DNA of 8,147 bases from the NCBI GenBank assembly GCA_963650385.1, contig CAVJLL010000083.1, forward strand, positions 1 through 8,147, written 5' to 3'. Source of the DNA: CAG-791 sp963650385. GTDB lineage: Bacteria; Bacillota; Clostridia; Lachnospirales; Lachnospiraceae. Below the pieces are notes generated by a model. That model did not search any database. It was not told the DNA's origin and worked only from the letters and a program-made list of their open reading frames with translations. A program made the translations under genes and the position numbers. Below are positions 6,005 through 8,147 of this stretch, in pieces. Within the stretch, counting starts at the first letter, position 1, and each line of letters opens with the position of its first letter.

Positions 6005-6053
6005 AAAAAAAGAAGCCCGATGCAACATGAGCATTACACCCACACTGCACCGG
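6005..6053 (-). terminator. Intrinsic terminator before the AbiE-like operon
   Basis: On the minus strand CCGGTGCA (6053-6046) pairs with TGCATCGG (6024-6017), with one G-T pair, around a 21-nt loop. GCTTC and seven T (6011-6005) follow. It ends transcription from the regulatory block and separates it from the AbiE-like operon. Confidence 0.75.
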
Positions 6054-6100
6054 ACATTCCATCATCAACTGCTCTGTCTATTTTCTTCTTCCTGCTGCAC

Positions 6101-6267
6101 TTACTGCTCATGCAGCTTCTCTTTCTTCTGCTCGTCCTCTTTCAAGATTTCCTGCACAATCTTCTGTGCTCCAGGCCAATCCTGCATTTCCGATTTGATC
6201 TTCTCTTAGAAATCGCCCGTACACCTTGTCCTCAATCAAAAGGGCTATTTTCCAGAACATTGCTCAT
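6101..6267 (-). pseudogene. Broken small ORF (about 55 residues when repaired)
   Basis: The frame starts at ATG 6267, after AGAGG and 11 nt past the upstream stop, and reads MSNVLENSPFD before TGA. Removing one T restores EDKVYGRFLRE in the next frame. Replacing a lost GA in the GAGA run then restores EKIKSEMQDWPGAQKIVQEI and a charged tail ending KLHEQ and TAA (6103-6101). The repaired product would be about 55 residues, acidic and helical, with a Glu/Lys-rich C-terminus. I do not know its function. Three consecutive frames with coherent protein-like sequence and a good ribosome binding site point to a real gene that carries two indels, and so is inactive. The evidence comes from translation alone. 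Confidence 0.6.
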
Positions 6268-6278
6268 CACTTATCCTC

Positions 6279-6524
6279 TCAGGGTTGCTCCATCTTCTTC
6301 CCATTCTCGCATACCCTATTATGGAACAGAATCATGTCGGACAGTTCATCAGCAAGTTGGATTCCTTTTCTTGCTTCTTCTGTTTTTACTCGCCCCATAA
6401 ACGAATAGATCGCACTCGTGTCCATCGGCTTTTCGGGCATCTTCATCAGAGAATCCATTGACACTTGAAGATATTCAGAAATCTTATGAAGTTCAATCGC
6501 GTTGATTGCTCTTGCACCATTCAT
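6279..6524 (-). pseudogene. XRE-family regulator lacking its N-terminal HTH half
   Basis: The protein begins MNGARAINAIELHKISEYL and continues with VSMDSLMKMPEKP, then a helical tail to residue 82 (MEQP). NGARAINAIELHKISEYLQVSMDSL is the usual end of an XRE HTH domain, the part after the recognition helix plus the last helix, here cut off from helices 1-3. ATG 6524 has no ribosome binding site; a TTG at 6548 would add 8 residues but lies inside a direct repeat. The coding sequence therefore looks 5'-truncated, and the missing portion is replaced by the repeat array. Its 3' end is intact and leads by 11 nt to the small broken ORF, suggesting a former operon. It could still make a fragment that pairs with an intact XRE protein, but I see no evidence for that. 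Confidence 0.65.
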
Positions 6525-6540
6525 ATTAACAGACGAGCAG

Positions 6541-6642
6541 TGGCTCAAATATTCGATGTCACAAACGCTACAAATGGCTCAAGTATTCGTTAGCAAAAGT
6601 GGCTCAAGTATTGGCTGTCACATGGCTCAAATATTCATTGAC
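6541..6642. repeat. Four 20-bp direct repeats between two xre genes
   Basis: On the plus strand four related units start with TGGCTCAA: 6541-6560, 6575-6594, 6600-6619 and 6623-6642. The shared form is TGGCTCAARTATTSRNTGTC, with only a few differences between copies. Start-to-start spacing is 34, 25 and 23 bp, so gaps vary from 3 to 14 bp. They lie just after the stop of the intact xre and run into the truncated xre. They could be binding sites for an XRE protein or iteron-like sites, or duplications left by the event that truncated the gene. Confidence 0.75.
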
Positions 6643-6649
6643 ATTCACA

Positions 6650-6940
6650 TTAGATTTTCTTCGCAATCGTAGACAGCTCCGAAATAATGCTCAGAAGATC
6701 ATTTTTGACTTCCTCTTTGCTTGGCTCGCTGCCCATCAGAAGATAATCCGTGCTGACATGAAGGATGCAGGACAATTCGATCAGCAAATCAATGGAGCAG
6801 CTGCGCTCTCCGTTCTCCATGCGACTGACATGCTGCTTGCTTGCCAGTCCCAGGCGAACCGCCAGCTCCTCCTGCGTAATGCCACGGGAAGTGCGAACAT
6901 CGTGAAGTCTCTTACCAAACTCTTTTGCGTCAAAATACAT
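6650..6940 (-). CDS. XRE-family (Cro/CI-type) transcriptional regulator
   Basis: This 96-residue protein has a classic XRE helix-turn-helix at residues 7-68: FGKRLHDVRTSRGITQEELA is the first half, GLASKQHVSRMENGER carries the recognition helix, and IELSCILHVSTDYLLMG closes the domain. A short helical C-terminus follows. It probably binds DNA as a dimer and represses nearby genes. I chose ATG 6940 because AAGGAGAAACGT precedes it directly; the frame runs upstream to 7069, but that part overlaps the structured leader and is not XRE-like. XRE repressors are often encoded with ImmA-type proteases that degrade them, and such a gene lies two genes upstream here. A terminator-like RNA structure lies about 50 nt before its start. 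Confidence 0.9.
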   Translation of the reverse strand: MYFDAKEFGKRLHDVRTSRGITQEELAVRLGLASKQHVSRMENGERSCSIDLLIELSCILHVSTDYLLMGSEPSKEEVKNDLLSIISELSTIAKKI

Positions 6941-6989
6941 ACGTTTCTCCTTCCGCACAGCCGGTACAGAACCGAACCGACGGAAGGTC

Positions 6990-7104
6990 AAAAAAGGAGC
7001 CGCATGACGGTGAAGAAAAAATCCTGTGCCGATAAAACAGAACATGGGTATTCCATAATTCTGTCTCATGCGGCATTCGGAAGACTTCGCCTGTCAGCGG
7101 CTCC
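6990..7104 (-). terminator. Structured leader or small RNA ending in an intrinsic terminator
   Basis: On the minus strand GGAGCCGC (7104-7097) with GTCA-complementary bases pairs with GCGGCTCC (7003-6996), a 12-bp stem with one bulge, followed by six T (6995-6990). The same 3' arm can pair instead with GCCGCATGA (7074-7066) over 9 perfect bases. Inside is ACAGAA/TTCTGT (7037-7064) with a nested ATGG/CCAT. It lies between the zinc-ribbon gene and xre and could be the terminator of the first, an attenuator of the second, or a free small RNA of about 135 nt. Confidence 0.6.
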
Positions 7105-7133
7105 ACAGCACAGCTATGACTTATAAAATTGTG

Positions 7134-7161
7134 TTAATAGGGTTATTTATTGTCATCTCAA
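7134..7161 (-). promoter_or_regulatory. Weak candidate promoter for the structured RNA and xre
   Basis: On the minus strand a -35 TTGAGA (7161-7156) and a -10 TATTAA (7139-7134) have a 16-nt spacer. They overlap the end of the zinc-ribbon gene and precede the structured RNA by about 25 nt. Another TATAA lies downstream at about 7125-7121 without a clear -35. Low certainty. Confidence 0.3.
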
Positions 7162-7418
7162 CCATTCAGAGACGAATAGTAGAGCTGCAATCTCCGTAAT
7201 CTTCTCATCTCCAAAACATTGAAGACGGTCTCACGTCCGCAGGCCTTGCATTTGGTCTGCACATGTCCTCTGGTATCCTCAAAGACGATGATTGAATTAT
7301 GTCGGCAATAAGGACACCTGACAGTCCTGGGCTTTTGGGAAGCGATTGCATCCTTTGCCCGGATGATTTTAATCTGCATTTCCGCAGATGGTTCCGATAC
7401 TCTGATATTCCTGCTCAT
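7158..7418 (-). CDS. Small zinc-ribbon protein of unknown role
   Basis: This 86-residue protein has a CxxC pair at Cys35 and Cys38 (CPYC) and another at Cys57 and Cys60 (CKAC), 18 residues apart: the pattern of a zinc ribbon. The N-terminal 30 residues are helical and basic, and the last 20 (LEMRRLRRLQLYY) are rich in Arg and Leu. No catalytic motif is visible. The start is ATG 7418, which overlaps the stop of the ImmA gene as ATGA and has GGAGG 7 nt upstream; a GTG two codons earlier is too close to that site. Coupling to ImmA and the following xre suggest a regulatory or nucleic-acid-binding role, but that is inference. Confidence 0.8.
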   Translation of the reverse strand: MSRNIRVSEPSAEMQIKIIRAKDAIASQKPRTVRCPYCRHNSIIVFEDTRGHVQTKCKACGRETVFNVLEMRRLRRLQLYYSSLNG

Positions 7419-8146
7419 GGCCACACCTCCAATGGATCACGATATTCATAATCCTTTTTCCGGTTCAGATAGCCCAGTTGTTCCAAGCGGATAGCAGCTG
7501 CCGATCTCGAAACGCCAAAGACACCACAGAAAGTATCTATTTTCACCTGGTCACTGTCGTAAAAACGCCATCCATAACAGGTCAGAGGCTTTCTGCTGTT
7601 AATGAACCACATCGCCCGATCCACTTCTGACTGGGGCATCAGGATAGCAGCTCCCAGCGAATTAGCCTGCCACTCGTTCCAATCTTCCTGCGTTCTCAGA
7701 ACGCGGGAACCTTTTCCCCTCACTTCCGTTCTCTTATGGCAGGCTATCTTTCGGTCATCGGCATCCAGCTGAAACAATATCTGGTGAGCGCACTCATGTG
7801 CCAGCGTAAACCTACGTTTTCCGCAGAGTTTCCGGATATTCTCCGGTTCAATGAAGCTCTTGTCCAGAACCACATCATTGGTTTTCAGGAAAATGCTCCT
7901 CTGACTTCCGTCAACTTCTATCTGATATTCTGTATCCACATACGCGGTCAGACCATAAATGCTTCCGTCCGAGGACAGCTTTTGAAATGACACCTTCAGG
8001 TTCAGATAATCGGATGCAAACTGGTCAATGGGTGTCGGAAGCGCGAATCTTGCCGGATCATCTGCTTCGCTGCCGAAAAAGGACTTCTGAAAATCTCTTA
8101 TCACTGCAACAGCGATTTCTTCTATGTTTTTCTGCGAAAGGATCAT
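7415..8146 (-). CDS. ImmA/IrrE-family metallopeptidase
   Basis: This protein has the gluzincin-like zinc motif HECAH at residues 117-121 (His117, Glu118, His121) in the context RRFTLAHECAHQILF. A downstream DWNEWQANSLGAAILMP stretch gives Glu158 as the probable third ligand. The N-terminal helical part and the central beta region match the ImmA/IrrE family, and the C-terminal segment (about 200-225, GVSRSAAAIRLEQLGYL) looks helix-turn-helix-like, as in many relatives. ImmA-type enzymes cleave XRE repressors such as ImmR of ICEBs1 to switch on mobile-element genes. The first Met lies one base from the window edge, so its ribosome binding site cannot be seen and the protein may start further upstream. 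It overlaps the zinc-ribbon gene by 4 bp. Confidence 0.9.
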   Translation of the reverse strand: MILSQKNIEEIAVAVIRDFQKSFFGSEADDPARFALPTPIDQFASDYLNLKVSFQKLSSDGSIYGLTAYVDTEYQIEVDGSQRSIFLKTNDVVLDKSFIEPENIRKLCGKRRFTLAHECAHQILFQLDADDRKIACHKRTEVRGKGSRVLRTQEDWNEWQANSLGAAILMPQSEVDRAMWFINSRKPLTCYGWRFYDSDQVKIDTFCGVFGVSRSAAAIRLEQLGYLNRKKDYEYRDPLEVWP

Positions 8147-8147
8147 A

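Noticed and set aside
6541..6642. CRISPR array formed by the four repeats.
   Set aside because: The gaps are 3-14 bp and irregular, too short for spacers, and there are no cas genes.
6599..7126. A 175-residue plus-strand frame across the xre region.
   Set aside because: It is the antisense shadow of the XRE gene and its leader and has no domain or ribosome binding site support.

Overview
The window looks like part of an integrated mobile element in a Bacillota genome, most likely a gut Clostridia such as Lachnospiraceae or Oscillospiraceae. The evidence is the strong GGAGG-type ribosome binding sites, the moderate GC, and the mix of ImmA, XRE, AbiE-like and MazF genes next to tyrosine recombinases. 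This taxonomic call is inference. Every protein gene I can support lies on the minus strand, so the region is transcribed from right to left.

Right to left, the first block (about 8146-6101) is a regulatory and decaying module. It holds an ImmA/IrrE metallopeptidase, a small four-cysteine zinc-ribbon protein overlapping it by ATGA, a structured leader or small RNA ending in an intrinsic terminator, an intact XRE repressor, four 20-bp direct repeats, the 3' part of a second XRE regulator lacking its DNA-binding half, and a small ORF broken by two indels. A terminator (6005-6053) closes the block.

The second block (5963-4189) is a two-gene AbiE-like (type IV) toxin-antitoxin operon: a winged-helix antitoxin/repressor and an overlapping AbiEii-type nucleotidyltransferase. 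Its promoter is very clear and lies inside a nested, two-fold symmetric operator made of four AACTC half-sites.

The third block (4188-3412) is about 780 nt without a convincing protein. On the minus strand it holds an AT hairpin, a short gene-tail-like frame, a GAAA-loop terminator, and then about 500 nt of dense hairpins. Part of that stretch (about 3890-3600) matches, block by block and from memory, the scaffold of IscB-associated HEARO/OMEGA RNA. No IscB is present, so it may be an orphan guide-type RNA.

The fourth block (3411-127) is the recombination module: a MazF-type endoribonuclease with no visible antitoxin, a translationally coupled excisionase-like HTH protein, and two paralogous tyrosine recombinases. 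The two recombinases are separated by a strong terminator and have related promoters, so the gene seems to have been duplicated with its promoter. The element end is probably just left of integrase 1 (positions 1-126), where there is a 9-bp direct repeat and an open frame that runs off the window.
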